A DNA stretch of 64,000 nt from Neobacillus cucumis (GTDB lineage Bacteria > Bacillota > Bacilli > Bacillales_B > DSM-18226). The stretch spans positions 62,001-126,000 of the forward strand of contig NZ_JAEHGC010000010.1 of assembly GCF_016107705.1 (NCBI RefSeq), in the 5' to 3' direction. The notes beneath the pieces were generated by a model. The model did not search any database. It was not told where the DNA came from and was given only the letters and a program-made list of their open reading frames with translations. The translations under genes were made by a program, and so were the position numbers. Position 1 is the first letter of the stretch; the number at the start of each line of letters is the position of its first letter. Shown here piece after piece: positions 44,875 to 55,373 of the stretch.

Positions 44875-45060
44875 ATGATTGGTGGTTACATAGCAGATTT
44901 AACCATTGTAGCCGTTCTTGTTGTGGGTATTACAGCATTAATGGGTGTCATAACAAATGGTGTTGGTGAAAGAGTTTTCGGAGGAAAGAAACGAACTGAA
45001 TTTACCGACCGTGTTTCAAAATATCAAACAAACTGGAAACAAGTTGGCGGAAATAAATAA
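44875..45060 (+). CDS. Small conserved membrane protein
   Basis: A 61-residue protein with one N-terminal membrane helix (LTIVAVLVVGITALMGVIT) and a basic soluble tail (GGKKRTEFTDRVSKYQTNWK). ATGGAGGG lies 6 nt upstream of the ATG and a strong terminator follows, so it is probably expressed. It sits behind a gap of nearly 600 bp shared with the divergent spx gene. I know no function. Confidence 0.65.
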   Translation: MIGGYIADLTIVAVLVVGITALMGVITNGVGERVFGGKKRTEFTDRVSKYQTNWKQVGGNK

Positions 45061-45065
45061 CCAAT

Positions 45066-45097
45066 AAAAAAACGATCTCAAACGAGATCGTTTTTTT
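45066..45097. terminator. Bidirectional terminator at the end of the opp operon
   Basis: AAACGATCTC/GAGATCGTTT with a 4-nt loop flanked by A and T runs; serves the small plus-strand gene and oppF. Confidence 0.92.
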
Positions 45098-45102
45098 ATT
45101 GG

Positions 45103-46038
45103 TTATTTTGAGGCTTTAAATTGTGCAAACTCTTTTTCTGAGCAAAGGACAAAATGTCCTGGAGTTACTTCACGGAATTCAATCTTATCATTTTCATTAT
45201 AATGATGACTTGCCGGATCATAGGTTTTCCTTTTTCTCATCCGCTCACTAATTGGGTCTGGTGCAGGAATTGCTGATAACAATGATTGAGTATAAGGATG
45301 AAGTGGGTTTTTATATAATTCATCAGCTGGAGCAAGCTCAACCATTTTACCAAAATACATAACTCCAATTCGGTCACTGATGTATTTTACCATGGAAAGA
45401 TCATGCGCGATGAAAAGGTAAGTTAAGCCCTTCTCATGTTGCAGCTTCTTCATTAGATTTACAACCTGTGCTTGAATTGATACATCCAGCGCAGAAATTG
45501 GCTCGTCGGCAATAATGAATTCCGGCTCGACCGCTAGTGCACGAGCAATTCCAATTCGTTGACGCTGACCACCGCTAAATTCATGGGGATATCTATTTGC
45601 ATGTTCTCTATTTAACCCAACTGTTTCTAATAGCTGATACACACGTTCCATACGCTCTTGTTTTGATTTAGCAAGACCATGGATGTCAATTCCTTCAGCA
45701 ATAATATCGGCAACCTTTAGTCTTGGATTTAATGATGCATGTGGGTCTTGGAAAATCATTTGCATTTTACGGTTAAAAGCTTTTAATTCACTTTTTGATT
45801 TTTTCCCATGGACATTTACACCATCATACAATACTTCCCCGCCGGTTGCATTATATAAACGGATAATGGTCCGACCGGTTGTAGATTTTCCACAACCTGA
45901 CTCACCAACTAATCCTAATACTTCCCCTTTATAAATATCAAAGGAAACATTATCGACGGCACGAACTTCATTTGCTTTCCCAACATTAAAATATTGCTTT
46001 AAATTTTTAATTTCAAGTAATTTATCATTTTGAGCCAT
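45103..46038 (-). CDS. oppF: OppF, oligopeptide ABC transporter ATP-binding protein
   Basis: A 311-residue ATPase of the Opp importer. Walker [13 protein letters not shown], signature FSGGQRQRIGIARAL, Walker B FIIADEPISALD and the C-terminal oligo_HPY extension (LHPYTQSLLSAIPAPDP) are present. It forms a heterodimer with OppD. It is the last gene of oppABCDF and abuts oppD. In Bacillus the Opp system imports Phr and competence peptides as well as nutrients. Confidence 0.94.
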   Translation of the reverse strand: MAQNDKLLEIKNLKQYFNVGKANEVRAVDNVSFDIYKGEVLGLVGESGCGKSTTGRTIIRLYNATGGEVLYDGVNVHGKKSKSELKAFNRKMQMIFQDPHASLNPRLKVADIIAEGIDIHGLAKSKQERMERVYQLLETVGLNREHANRYPHEFSGGQRQRIGIARALAVEPEFIIADEPISALDVSIQAQVVNLMKKLQHEKGLTYLFIAHDLSMVKYISDRIGVMYFGKMVELAPADELYKNPLHPYTQSLLSAIPAPDPISERMRKRKTYDPASHHYNENDKIEFREVTPGHFVLCSEKEFAQFKASK

Positions 46039-47088
46039 TTACTTTCCCTCCTTCATTCCAGGGAATTGACGCTGACGCCTTTTTACAGCTTCCGGCGGTT
46101 CAACTTTAGGAGCATCCGGATGCAATAGCCAAGTTGCTGCATAATGAGTGTCAGATACTTTAAAGAATGGCGGTTCTTGCTCTAAATCGATTTTCATCAC
46201 ATATGGATTACGCGGTGCAAATGCATCCCCTTTTGGCGGATCTAATAAATCAGGTGGTGTTCCCGGTATAGAATACAACTCTTCATCATCCGTATCCATA
46301 TCCGGCATTGAACTGATTAATCCCCATGTATAAGGATGTTTTGGATTATAGAAAATCTCATCTGCTGTACCAATTTCGACAATCTTCCCACCATACATTA
46401 CCGCAACACGGTCTGCTACATTTGCAACAACACCGAGGTCATGTGTAATAAAAATAATCGAAGTATCAATTTTCTTTTGCAAATCCTTCATCAATTCTAA
46501 TATTTGAGCCTGAATGGTTACATCCAAGGCGGTTGTTGGTTCATCTGCAATTAAAACTTTAGGATTACATGCTAAGGCAATCGCAATTACGACCCTTTGT
46601 CTCATCCCGCCGGAAAATTGGTGAGGATACTGATTGATACGGATTTCCGGCTTGGGAATACCAACTAGCTTTAATAAATCAATGGCTCTCGCTCTTGCAT
46701 CATGTCTGCTCATGTTTTGATGCTTAATCAGAGGTTCCATAATTTGATTGCCAATTTTCATTGTTGGATTTAATGATGTCATTGGGTCTTGAAAGATCAT
46801 GGAAATATCATGACCCCGAATTTTTTGCATCTCTTTATCTTTAAGTTTGGTTAAGTCCTTACCGCCAAAAAGGATCTCACCTTTTTTAATTTCTGAATTA
46901 TGTTCAGGAAGAAGGCGCATAATTGATTTTGTTGTAACAGATTTTCCGGAACCCGACTCTCCAACAATTGCCAGCGTTTCACCCTTGTATAAATCAAAGC
47001 TCACACCTCGTATTGCTTGAACTTCCCCTGCAAAGGTGTGGAAGGATATATTTAAATCTTTAACCTCTAAAACTTTCTCCACTACCAT
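46039..47088 (-). CDS. oppD: OppD, oligopeptide ABC transporter ATP-binding protein
   Basis: A 349-residue ATPase partner of OppF. Walker A GESGSGKSVTTKS, signature [15 protein letters not shown], Walker [15 protein letters not shown], and the oligo_HPY region (KHPYTWGLISSMPDMD). The C-terminal segment ends in KVEPPEAVKRRQRQFPG. It lies 11 nt after oppC. Confidence 0.94.
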   Translation of the reverse strand: MVVEKVLEVKDLNISFHTFAGEVQAIRGVSFDLYKGETLAIVGESGSGKSVTTKSIMRLLPEHNSEIKKGEILFGGKDLTKLKDKEMQKIRGHDISMIFQDPMTSLNPTMKIGNQIMEPLIKHQNMSRHDARARAIDLLKLVGIPKPEIRINQYPHQFSGGMRQRVVIAIALACNPKVLIADEPTTALDVTIQAQILELMKDLQKKIDTSIIFITHDLGVVANVADRVAVMYGGKIVEIGTADEIFYNPKHPYTWGLISSMPDMDTDDEELYSIPGTPPDLLDPPKGDAFAPRNPYVMKIDLEQEPPFFKVSDTHYAATWLLHPDAPKVEPPEAVKRRQRQFPGMKEGK

Positions 47089-47099
47089 TCACCTGCCTT

Positions 47100-48128
47100 C
47101 TAATCACGCATTTTCGGATCTAGAGCATCTCTAAGACCGTCTGCAATTAAGTTAAATGCTATCATAATAAGGGAGATCATAATAGCTGGAATAATCATCT
47201 GATATGGAAACGCTATCATTCCCCTAAATCCATCATTGATCAATGTACCTAATGAAGCGTGAGGGTCCTGCAAACCTAATCCGATGAAGCTTAAAAACGC
47301 TTCAAAGAAAATCGCATTCGGGATTGAAAACATTGTATTGATGATGATAACACCAAACATGTTTGGAATCATATGTTTAAAGACAATAGTGGAATCAGAT
47401 GCCCCTAATGTTTTCGCTGCCAATACGTACTCCATATTTTTATATTTAAGAACCTGCGCCCGTACAACACGTGACATACTTACCCAACCGGTGATACTTA
47501 AGGCTAAGATAATCGGGATAATCCCTGCTTTTAAAACGAGAATCATCAGGACAACGACTATAAGGTTTGGAATTCCCATAATGATTTCGACGATACGTTG
47601 CATAATACTATCCGTCTTTCCACCGATGTAACCGGAAATCGCCCCATAGGTAACCCCGATCAGCATATCAATTAAGGCTGCAAAAAAAGCAATTAATAAA
47701 GAAATTTGGGTGCCCTTCCAAACCCTAGCAAACAAATCTCGTCCTAATCCATCCGTACCAAACCAATAATATTCTTTAATATTTCTTGTTTCATAAGGAT
47801 GTAATTCTACGCCCTGTCTATTTTTCAATGTACCATCAAATGGAAGCCAGTGAATATTTTCTAAACCTTGAATCCTTGGTGGTAAATTAGCATGTTTAGT
47901 ATTTTGGAAATCATAAGCATACGGTGTGATTAATGGCCCAACAAATGCCATGATAATTAATAATACAGTCACAATTAAACTAATCACTGCACCTTTATTT
48001 TTTCGGACCCTTAACCATGAATCTTGCCAAAAAGTCAAACTTGGCTTTGAAATTTTCTCGCTTTTAGATAGATCTACATGGGCGGGTTCAAATAACTCTG
48101 GTGAAATTTTTTCATGATTGGTTATCAT
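47100..48128 (-). CDS. oppC: OppC, oligopeptide ABC transporter permease
   Basis: A 342-residue inner-membrane permease with an N-terminal helix (about 45-65), an extracellular loop, and the BPD transmembrane domain of five helices. The EAA loop appears as EYVLAAKTLGASDSTIVFKH. The start overlaps the oppB stop by 4 nt, giving coupled translation. Confidence 0.94.
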   Translation of the reverse strand: MITNHEKISPELFEPAHVDLSKSEKISKPSLTFWQDSWLRVRKNKGAVISLIVTVLLIIMAFVGPLITPYAYDFQNTKHANLPPRIQGLENIHWLPFDGTLKNRQGVELHPYETRNIKEYYWFGTDGLGRDLFARVWKGTQISLLIAFFAALIDMLIGVTYGAISGYIGGKTDSIMQRIVEIIMGIPNLIVVVLMILVLKAGIIPIILALSITGWVSMSRVVRAQVLKYKNMEYVLAAKTLGASDSTIVFKHMIPNMFGVIIINTMFSIPNAIFFEAFLSFIGLGLQDPHASLGTLINDGFRGMIAFPYQMIIPAIMISLIMIAFNLIADGLRDALDPKMRD

Positions 48129-49057
48129 TTAGATCGCCCCCCTGAAATTCGAATCCGTGGGTCAATAATTCCATAAAGAATATCCACCACTAAAATAATT
48201 ACTACGAATGCCGCTGCAAAAAGTATAGTTGTTCCCATAATAACCGGATAATCATTTACAGTAATGGCCTTAACAAATTGTTCCCCAAGACCTGGAATAG
48301 CAAAAATTTCCTCAATGACAAGTGAACCTGTCATTAAGCTAACTGCCAAAGGTCCCAATACAGTGATAACAGGAATTAAAGCATTTCTTAATGCGTGTTT
48401 TACGCTAATTTGAAAATAGCTTGCTCCCTTCGCCTTCGCTAGAGTAATGTAATCCGATCCTAATACATCAATTAGCTCCGTACGCATGAAACGGGCAGCG
48501 ATCGAAATTGGAAACATTGCCAATGCAATGGTTGGAAGAATGGTATACTCTGGCCCCCGCCAAAACATTACTGGAAGCCATTCTAATTTTACAGCAACAT
48601 AATACTGAAGTAGTCCGGCAAATATAAAGCTTGGTATGGATTTCCCCGCAACTGCAATAAAGGTCGCACTATAGTCCACCCAAGTATTTTGTTTTAACGC
48701 GGCAATAACTCCTAATAAAATCCCAAAAATAGAGCCAAATACCATTGCCTCTAAACCTAATGTTGCTGAAGGTCCGATACGAATTGCTAGAAGTTTGGTA
48801 ACAGGGGTATTGTTAAATTGAAAGGAGATTCCTAAATCACCTTGGACCATGTTCTTTAAGTAATTAGCATATTGAACAGGTACTGGGTCAGTTAAGTGGT
48901 ATTTCTCTTGCATAATTGCTAATTGTTCGTGTGTGAGTTTTCCAGCATTACTAAACGGAGTACCAGGAACTAACTTCATTAAGAAGAATGTAACTGAGAC
49001 AACGATAAACAATGTAAGAATCATGTAAATTACCCGTTGTAAAATGTACTTCGCCAT
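48125..49057 (-). CDS. oppB: OppB, oligopeptide ABC transporter permease
   Basis: A 310-residue permease with six transmembrane helices; the N-terminal TPF..LKLVPGTPFSNAG region and the EAA loop DYITLAKAKGASYFQISVKH are typical. It is separated from oppA by a hairpin that may reduce downstream transcription. Confidence 0.94.
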   Translation of the reverse strand: MAKYILQRVIYMILTLFIVVSVTFFLMKLVPGTPFSNAGKLTHEQLAIMQEKYHLTDPVPVQYANYLKNMVQGDLGISFQFNNTPVTKLLAIRIGPSATLGLEAMVFGSIFGILLGVIAALKQNTWVDYSATFIAVAGKSIPSFIFAGLLQYYVAVKLEWLPVMFWRGPEYTILPTIALAMFPISIAARFMRTELIDVLGSDYITLAKAKGASYFQISVKHALRNALIPVITVLGPLAVSLMTGSLVIEEIFAIPGLGEQFVKAITVNDYPVIMGTTILFAAAFVVIILVVDILYGIIDPRIRISGGRSK

Positions 49058-49119
49058 GCCTCCACCTCCTATTTGATTAAAGATTCATCATTTTTCGACA
49101 ATTCCTTTACAGGTAAAAA

Positions 49120-49143
49120 GAGAGTATACCTTAATATACTCTC
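49120..49143 (-). terminator. Intercistronic hairpin between oppA and oppB
   Basis: GAGAGTATA/TATACTCTC, 9-bp stem with a 6-nt loop and a TTTTTACC tail. It probably acts as a partial terminator or processing site so that more binding protein than permease is made. Confidence 0.75.
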
Positions 49144-49169
49144 TTTTATATAAGTTTACTTACCAATTA

Positions 49170-50846
49170 CTACTTAACAATTTTAATCCATTGATAGCTA
49201 TAATCAGGACCAAATCCATGGTGTGCTAAACCTTTAACTTTATCAGCAACTAACAAGTTAGCAGAACGTTGATATAGAGGTGCTAGAGCAGCATCGTCTT
49301 CTAATACAATTTTTTCTGCTTCTTGTAATGCTTTCCAACGCTCATCAGGCTTAGTAGCTAAAGTAGTTGCTGCATCTTTGACTAACTGATCAACTTTTGG
49401 ATTTTTGTAGCTCATATGCTGTTGGCCGCTAGTTGATGGCCATAAATCCATGTAAGTCATCGGGTCAGCATAGTCAGGACCCCAACCACTGAAAAGAATA
49501 TCATATTGTTGTTTATCTTCTCTATCAAGTTTTGTAGCAAAAGGAATGTTGTGAAGTTCAACTTTGATTCCTGGTAAAGTTTTCTCTAATTGGTCTTTAA
49601 TAAATGCATCTGTATCCTTAGCAGCTGCAGTATCTTGACCAACATAATTGAATGTTACTTCCTTCTTGCCGATTTCAGATAATCCTTTTGTCCATAATTC
49701 TTTTGCTTTTGCTTTATCTGATTTTAAATATTCGCCAGTATCAGCACGGAAATCTTTACCGTTATTGAACGCGAAATCTTTTGCAACGATAAAGTTAGCA
49801 GGGATTGAACCATTCGCTAAAACATCATCAGTTAAAGCTTTTTTGTCAATTGCTAAAGCAATTGCTTTACGGATATTAACATTTGCTAATGCTGTGTTTT
49901 TCTCATTAAACTTCAACCAGAAAATGGATGGTTCAGTGTAACGAAGTAGATTTTTTGAACCTTCATATTGTTGAATGATTGCTGGTTGTGCAAGTTTTGG
50001 TGTAATGTCTGCTTCGCCAGCTTCAAAAGCATTTGCAGATGCTTGCCCGTCTTTTTGTACGTTAAAGTTGATTTTCTTTAAAGAAACTGTATTTGCATCC
50101 CAGTAAGTATCGTTCTTTTCTAGTACCCATTCTGTTGCCTGTGGGCCATCCCATTTAGTCATTTTAAATGGACCATTATAAAGAATGTGGGAAGCATCCT
50201 TCGCATAATCTTTACCTTGAGACTTAACATACTTTTCATTTTGTGGATAGAATAATTGGAACGTAATATATGACTCAAAGAAAGGAATTGGCTGCTCTAA
50301 AGAAATTTCTAGAGTATAGTCATCCACAGCTTTAATTCCTAAATCAGTTACAGGTTTTTTCTTAGCCACGATATCGCTGGCATTTTTAATTTTGCCTTCC
50401 ATGAAATATGGACCATATGGAGAAGCAGTTTTAGGATCAATTGCACGTCTCCATGCAAAAACGAAGTCATTAGCAGTTACAGGATCACCGTTTGACCATT
50501 TTTGATCCTTTTTCAATTTAATCGTGTAAACGGTTCCATCAGCATTCGCAACAGGTTTTCCGTCTGCAACACCCTCGATTACCTTTTGATCTGGGTCTAA
50601 ACGATATAATCCTTCGTTTGTAGCGTTTAACATGGTGAAACTCATAACGTCTTGAGCCATAACACTATCCATTGTTGGAACTTCTGCTGACTCTAAAACA
50701 TTTAGAACTTGTTCAGGTGCTTTACCATTAGTAGTACCGCCATTGTCCTTTTCTTTGCCAGTGTCTTTTCCACCAGAGCAAGCTGCTAAGAACATGCTAA
50801 GAACTAGTGATAAAACTAAAAGTAGTGAAAGTTTTGATTTCTTCAC
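49170..50846 (-). CDS. oppA: OppA, oligopeptide-binding lipoprotein
   Basis: A 558-residue solute-binding protein of family SBP_bac_5. The signal LLLVLSLVLSMFLAACSGG has a lipobox Cys23, so the mature protein is membrane-anchored. The canonical KDQKWSNGDPVTANDFVFAWRR and LDREDKQQYDILFSGWGPDY segments mark the peptide-binding lobes. It is the first gene of oppABCDF, with the promoter in the 220-bp gap before the DUF3899 gene. Confidence 0.95.
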   Translation of the reverse strand: MKKSKLSLLLVLSLVLSMFLAACSGGKDTGKEKDNGGTTNGKAPEQVLNVLESAEVPTMDSVMAQDVMSFTMLNATNEGLYRLDPDQKVIEGVADGKPVANADGTVYTIKLKKDQKWSNGDPVTANDFVFAWRRAIDPKTASPYGPYFMEGKIKNASDIVAKKKPVTDLGIKAVDDYTLEISLEQPIPFFESYITFQLFYPQNEKYVKSQGKDYAKDASHILYNGPFKMTKWDGPQATEWVLEKNDTYWDANTVSLKKINFNVQKDGQASANAFEAGEADITPKLAQPAIIQQYEGSKNLLRYTEPSIFWLKFNEKNTALANVNIRKAIALAIDKKALTDDVLANGSIPANFIVAKDFAFNNGKDFRADTGEYLKSDKAKAKELWTKGLSEIGKKEVTFNYVGQDTAAAKDTDAFIKDQLEKTLPGIKVELHNIPFATKLDREDKQQYDILFSGWGPDYADPMTYMDLWPSTSGQQHMSYKNPKVDQLVKDAATTLATKPDERWKALQEAEKIVLEDDAALAPLYQRSANLLVADKVKGLAHHGFGPDYSYQWIKIVK

Positions 50847-51067
50847 TAGTAGACCTCCCTTTTCTATTATTCTGAAAAATTACTACATTCCCTATTATAC
50901 ATATTTTCAACTAATTGTACATTACTTTTTGAAAATTAATTTACATTTTCATAACATTTTAAACATTTGGGTTACTGGAACCTATGTTATAATTTACTCT
51001 CACACTGTTTTTTTGTATAATATTTAAAATACTTTTCCTTATAAATCAAGGTTTTGGAGGATAAGAA

Positions 51068-51424
51068 ATGAACTTTCGTTTTAAAAAAACTCTGATAATT
51101 TCAGCGGCTTTTCAGTTGTTAATTATTTCCCTATCATTCATTTTTTACCAAAAAGTTTCTTTGTTAAGTTATATCAATATATCGTTCTACATTTCATTTG
51201 CTTTACTTCTTTTTTCTTTGGTACTATTTACTGTTAAAACTGGTTTTTTTGACGCTATAGCTAAGTCATTTAACCTTGCTGCAACAAGAGGAAAGGAAAA
51301 AAGAAGTCTTTCAGAAATTCCCTCTCTTTCTGAAATGGTGACAATCAATCAAAAGCCTTTTGTTTTCCATGGGATCATCACCGGCTTTCTCATGTTCATC
51401 GCCCTTGGCTTCTATTATGTTTAA
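51068..51424 (+). CDS. DUF3899 family membrane protein
   Basis: A 118-residue protein with three transmembrane helices (about 8-26, 34-54, 98-117) and a charged cytoplasmic loop (FNLAATRGKEKRSLSEIPSL), matching the DUF3899 layout; function unknown. TTTTGGAGG lies about 8 nt upstream of the ATG. It lies between divergent oppA and trpS. Confidence 0.8.
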   Translation: MNFRFKKTLIISAAFQLLIISLSFIFYQKVSLLSYINISFYISFALLLFSLVLFTVKTGFFDAIAKSFNLAATRGKEKRSLSEIPSLSEMVTINQKPFVFHGIITGFLMFIALGFYYV

Positions 51425-51429
51425 CGGAC

Positions 51430-51458
51430 TTGATTACAATTATTCATTTCATTATAAT
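51430..51458 (+). promoter_or_regulatory. Promoter of trpS
   Basis: TTGATT and TATAAT with an exact 17-nt spacer, starting 6 nt after the upstream stop codon. Transcription would begin near 51466, giving a leader of about 95 nt before the trpS start. Confidence 0.7.
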
Positions 51459-51486
51459 ATGATTATAAATAGTCACTAAAACGTTG

Positions 51487-52554
<1,068 letters not shown>

Positions 52555-52566
52555 AACCCAAATAAT

Positions 52567-52614
52567 AAAAGCCTGACCCATAAAGGTAGTGACTACCTTT
52601 TGGGTCAGGCTTTT
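52567..52614. terminator. Bidirectional terminator between trpS and yjbA
   Basis: AAAAGCCTGACCC/GGGTCAGGCTTTT (13 bp) with an inner AAAGGTAGT/ACTACCTTT stem; very stable. Confidence 0.92.
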
Positions 52615-53359
52615 AATTTACCTTTGGACCATGTTCCATTTCCCATAACTTTTCAAAGAATGGCTGCCCTTTAATAATATTCTCACAAAATGTTACATGC
52701 CTTTTGCCCCAGCCGTATTTTGTTTCCTCAAATAACTGCTCCCATACATCCTCAACATTCATTTCCTGGATGGCGGCGTATCGTTCCGGACACCATTCGG
52801 TATACCAATAACGAACTTCTGCTTCATTATTTGAAGAGTGTAATTGGTCAAGGGCCATAAATAATAACTGCTTTAATTGGCGTTCCTTCCTTGTTAGGCC
52901 ACGCATTAATTCTGGTTCAGGCGATAAAATATGATGATTTTTCATTTCGCTAGGCTGATAAAAGTGATAAACATTTGCCTCATGCGTTTCAATCATTTCA
53001 TATACAAGCTGCTCTTGCCTTGGAATTAGCCTGCTTTTTCGGATTGGAATGGTATAACCAATGGTATCAATCGCTAAAATACCGACCCCATCCGTTACAA
53101 CAAAACAATAATCAAGCTGAATTCGCTCATGGTTTTTTCGTAAATATGCTTTTTGATAAATATCATCTAGGAGTTGTTGAGGTAATTCTGCTAAATCATT
53201 TTCAATATAGTTAAATAAAATCGGTTCAATCTTTAAGAGTGGAACTTGATCCAAAAGTTCGACTCCATCATCCTTGCGCCATTCATGAAAGTGGCATACA
53301 TTATACCCGTTTTCTTCACCTTCAAACCAATTCACCCAAACATCATGAAGATACAACAT
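52613..53359 (-). CDS. yjbA: UPF0736 family protein YjbA
   Basis: A 248-residue soluble protein of unknown function, conserved in Bacillus. The N-terminus [20 protein letters not shown] is diagnostic. The ATG at 53359 is chosen because GTGAGGGG lies 8 nt upstream; an in-frame GTG at 53374 overlaps that site. Its place between the app operon and trpS is as in B. subtilis. Confidence 0.92.
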   Translation of the reverse strand: MLYLHDVWVNWFEGEENGYNVCHFHEWRKDDGVELLDQVPLLKIEPILFNYIENDLAELPQQLLDDIYQKAYLRKNHERIQLDYCFVVTDGVGILAIDTIGYTIPIRKSRLIPRQEQLVYEMIETHEANVYHFYQPSEMKNHHILSPEPELMRGLTRKERQLKQLLFMALDQLHSSNNEAEVRYWYTEWCPERYAAIQEMNVEDVWEQLFEETKYGWGKRHVTFCENIIKGQPFFEKLWEMEHGPKVN

Positions 53360-53514
53360 TGTACAACCCCTCACTTCAAGAAACTGTTTGTCAATCAGTA
53401 TGGGCAGACCTTAGTTAAATTATTCCTTTATATATGTTTTGCTCCATAATTAACTTTTATTACTAATATTGATAAATCTTTAAGCAGCAGGTGATGCTTT
53501 TATTTCAATACAGA

Positions 53515-53551
53515 AAAAGAGATAATCACCAAAGTGACTATCTCTTTTTTT
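53515..53551. terminator. Terminator of the app operon
   Basis: AAAGAGATA..TATCTCTTT with inner TCAC/GTGA pairing and T runs on both strands, just after the binding-protein gene. Confidence 0.88.
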
Positions 53552-53555
53552 CTTA

Positions 53556-55355
53556 TTATTCTACTTCAGGGGTTTCGCTTGTAACACCAACTTGTGCCCA
53601 AACATATGGGTCTGCCGTATAATTGGCTGTTAATGATGTTACACGATTGTTAACTCCTGAAATCGTAGAACGGAATAGTGTTGGAATAACAGGCATTTCA
53701 TCATTCATAAATGCTTGCCACTCATCGTAAACTTTTTTACGATAGTCATGGTCAAATGCTTTTACGGAATGACCGTCTGCTAATAATTGATCGTTTTTCT
53801 CACTTACAAAGCGAGAGTAGTTAAACGGTACATCTTTACCGTATAATCCATATGGGTCAACGTCTGTACCTGTTCCCCATGCACCAGCATAAATGTCAAC
53901 TTTCTTGTTATCTTCTTCAACCATTTTGTAGAATGAGTTAAATTCTGCCAAGCGGCCATCTACAAGGGAAACATCTAGCCCAACATTTTTCCAGCTTTGC
54001 ATATAGAATTTTGCAAGTGGTTCTGCTGTGTCACCGCCACTCATCGATAAGAAATTAATGTGGAATTTCTTACCGTTTGGATCTTCACGAAGACCGTCAT
54101 TATCAGTATCTTTATAGCCTGCTTCATCTAAAAGTTGTTTTGCTTTTTCCGGATCATATCCAATGGCATTTGCATCTTTGTTATACCAGCTTGGGAAGGA
54201 AGGCGGAATTAAGGATGTAGCCGGGAAACGTAAACCGTTATAAATTTTTTCACCCACAGATTTCTGATCAAGAGCATAGGCCATCGCTTGTCGTAAGCGT
54301 TTGTCTTGGAATTTAGGGTTATCCATAACGTTTACGCCTTTTTTAGCATCCCAGTGGCCTAATTTAAATCCAATGTAGTTATAAGCTAGATCGATTTGAC
54401 CGATAAATTGGAAGTTCTTAGATCCCTTAGCTGCAGGGTATTGATCTACAGGGAAATCAGCAACATCGACTTCACCTTTTTTAAGTGATTGCAAAATAAC
54501 TTTTGGATTGACAACTTTAGCAATAATCGTTTTTAATTTCGGTTTTCCGCCAAAATAATCATCGTTACGTTCGAATTCAACTGATTCACCTGGAACCATC
54601 TTTTTAATCTTATATGGGCCAAATCCAATTGGAGTTTTATGGATTTTATCTGCCTTTGCAAGGTCTTTAATTGGAATATCCCCAATATAATGCTTAGGCA
54701 TCGCATATGGCCATAGACCTGTTATTAAAGAAGGATTTGCGTCTTTAAAAGTAATCGAAAGGGTTTTATCATCGATAATTTTGATCCCCGAAATATTTTT
54801 GGCTTTGCCTGCATGGTATTCTTTCATCCCAACAATACTTTGGATGATCGCATCACCATAACGCACACCTGTGTAATCCTTGTTACCGATTACCAAGAAT
54901 GAATATTCATAGTCTTGGGATGTTACCGGTTTTCCGTCGGACCAATTAACATTGTCCTTAATTTTTACAGTAATGGTTTTATTGTCATTGGACATTTCAT
55001 AGGTAGCAGCACCATCATTTGTAAATTCATAGTCAGCATTGGTTGAGAATAGTGGAATGTCAAAAAATTGCAAAACTTCGGCATCTGGCTGTCCAGTATA
55101 ATATGCATAGTTTAATGTACCTTCGAATGGAGTATCGTACACTAATGCATATGTTAGTGACCCATCCTCAACCACAGGCTTATCGCTTTTAATGACTGAA
55201 GGGAATGTACTAATATCTTCTTTTGGCTTGTCACTTGATGACGTTGGCTTTTTACTTCCACTGTCTTTGCCTCCGGTCGAATTGGAACATGCTGATAGAA
55301 GCATACCCAAGACAACCAGTAAACTAAAAAACTTGAAAAAATGCTTTCTCTTCAT
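53556..55355 (-). CDS. appA: Oligopeptide-binding lipoprotein (AppA-like)
   Basis: A 599-residue SBP_bac_5 protein. The signal FFSLLVVLGMLLSACSNS has a lipobox Cys23, followed by a Ser/Lys-rich linker. Peptide-binding signatures include IKDNVNWSDGKPVTSQDYEYSF and DKRLRQAMAYALDQKSVGEKI. It is the last gene of this operon, unlike B. subtilis app, where it is third. It could serve peptides differing from those of OppA. Confidence 0.92.
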   Translation of the reverse strand: MKRKHFFKFFSLLVVLGMLLSACSNSTGGKDSGSKKPTSSSDKPKEDISTFPSVIKSDKPVVEDGSLTYALVYDTPFEGTLNYAYYTGQPDAEVLQFFDIPLFSTNADYEFTNDGAATYEMSNDNKTITVKIKDNVNWSDGKPVTSQDYEYSFLVIGNKDYTGVRYGDAIIQSIVGMKEYHAGKAKNISGIKIIDDKTLSITFKDANPSLITGLWPYAMPKHYIGDIPIKDLAKADKIHKTPIGFGPYKIKKMVPGESVEFERNDDYFGGKPKLKTIIAKVVNPKVILQSLKKGEVDVADFPVDQYPAAKGSKNFQFIGQIDLAYNYIGFKLGHWDAKKGVNVMDNPKFQDKRLRQAMAYALDQKSVGEKIYNGLRFPATSLIPPSFPSWYNKDANAIGYDPEKAKQLLDEAGYKDTDNDGLREDPNGKKFHINFLSMSGGDTAEPLAKFYMQSWKNVGLDVSLVDGRLAEFNSFYKMVEEDNKKVDIYAGAWGTGTDVDPYGLYGKDVPFNYSRFVSEKNDQLLADGHSVKAFDHDYRKKVYDEWQAFMNDEMPVIPTLFRSTISGVNNRVTSLTANYTADPYVWAQVGVTSETPEVE

Positions 55356-55373
55356 CCTTCTTTTCCCCCTTTT

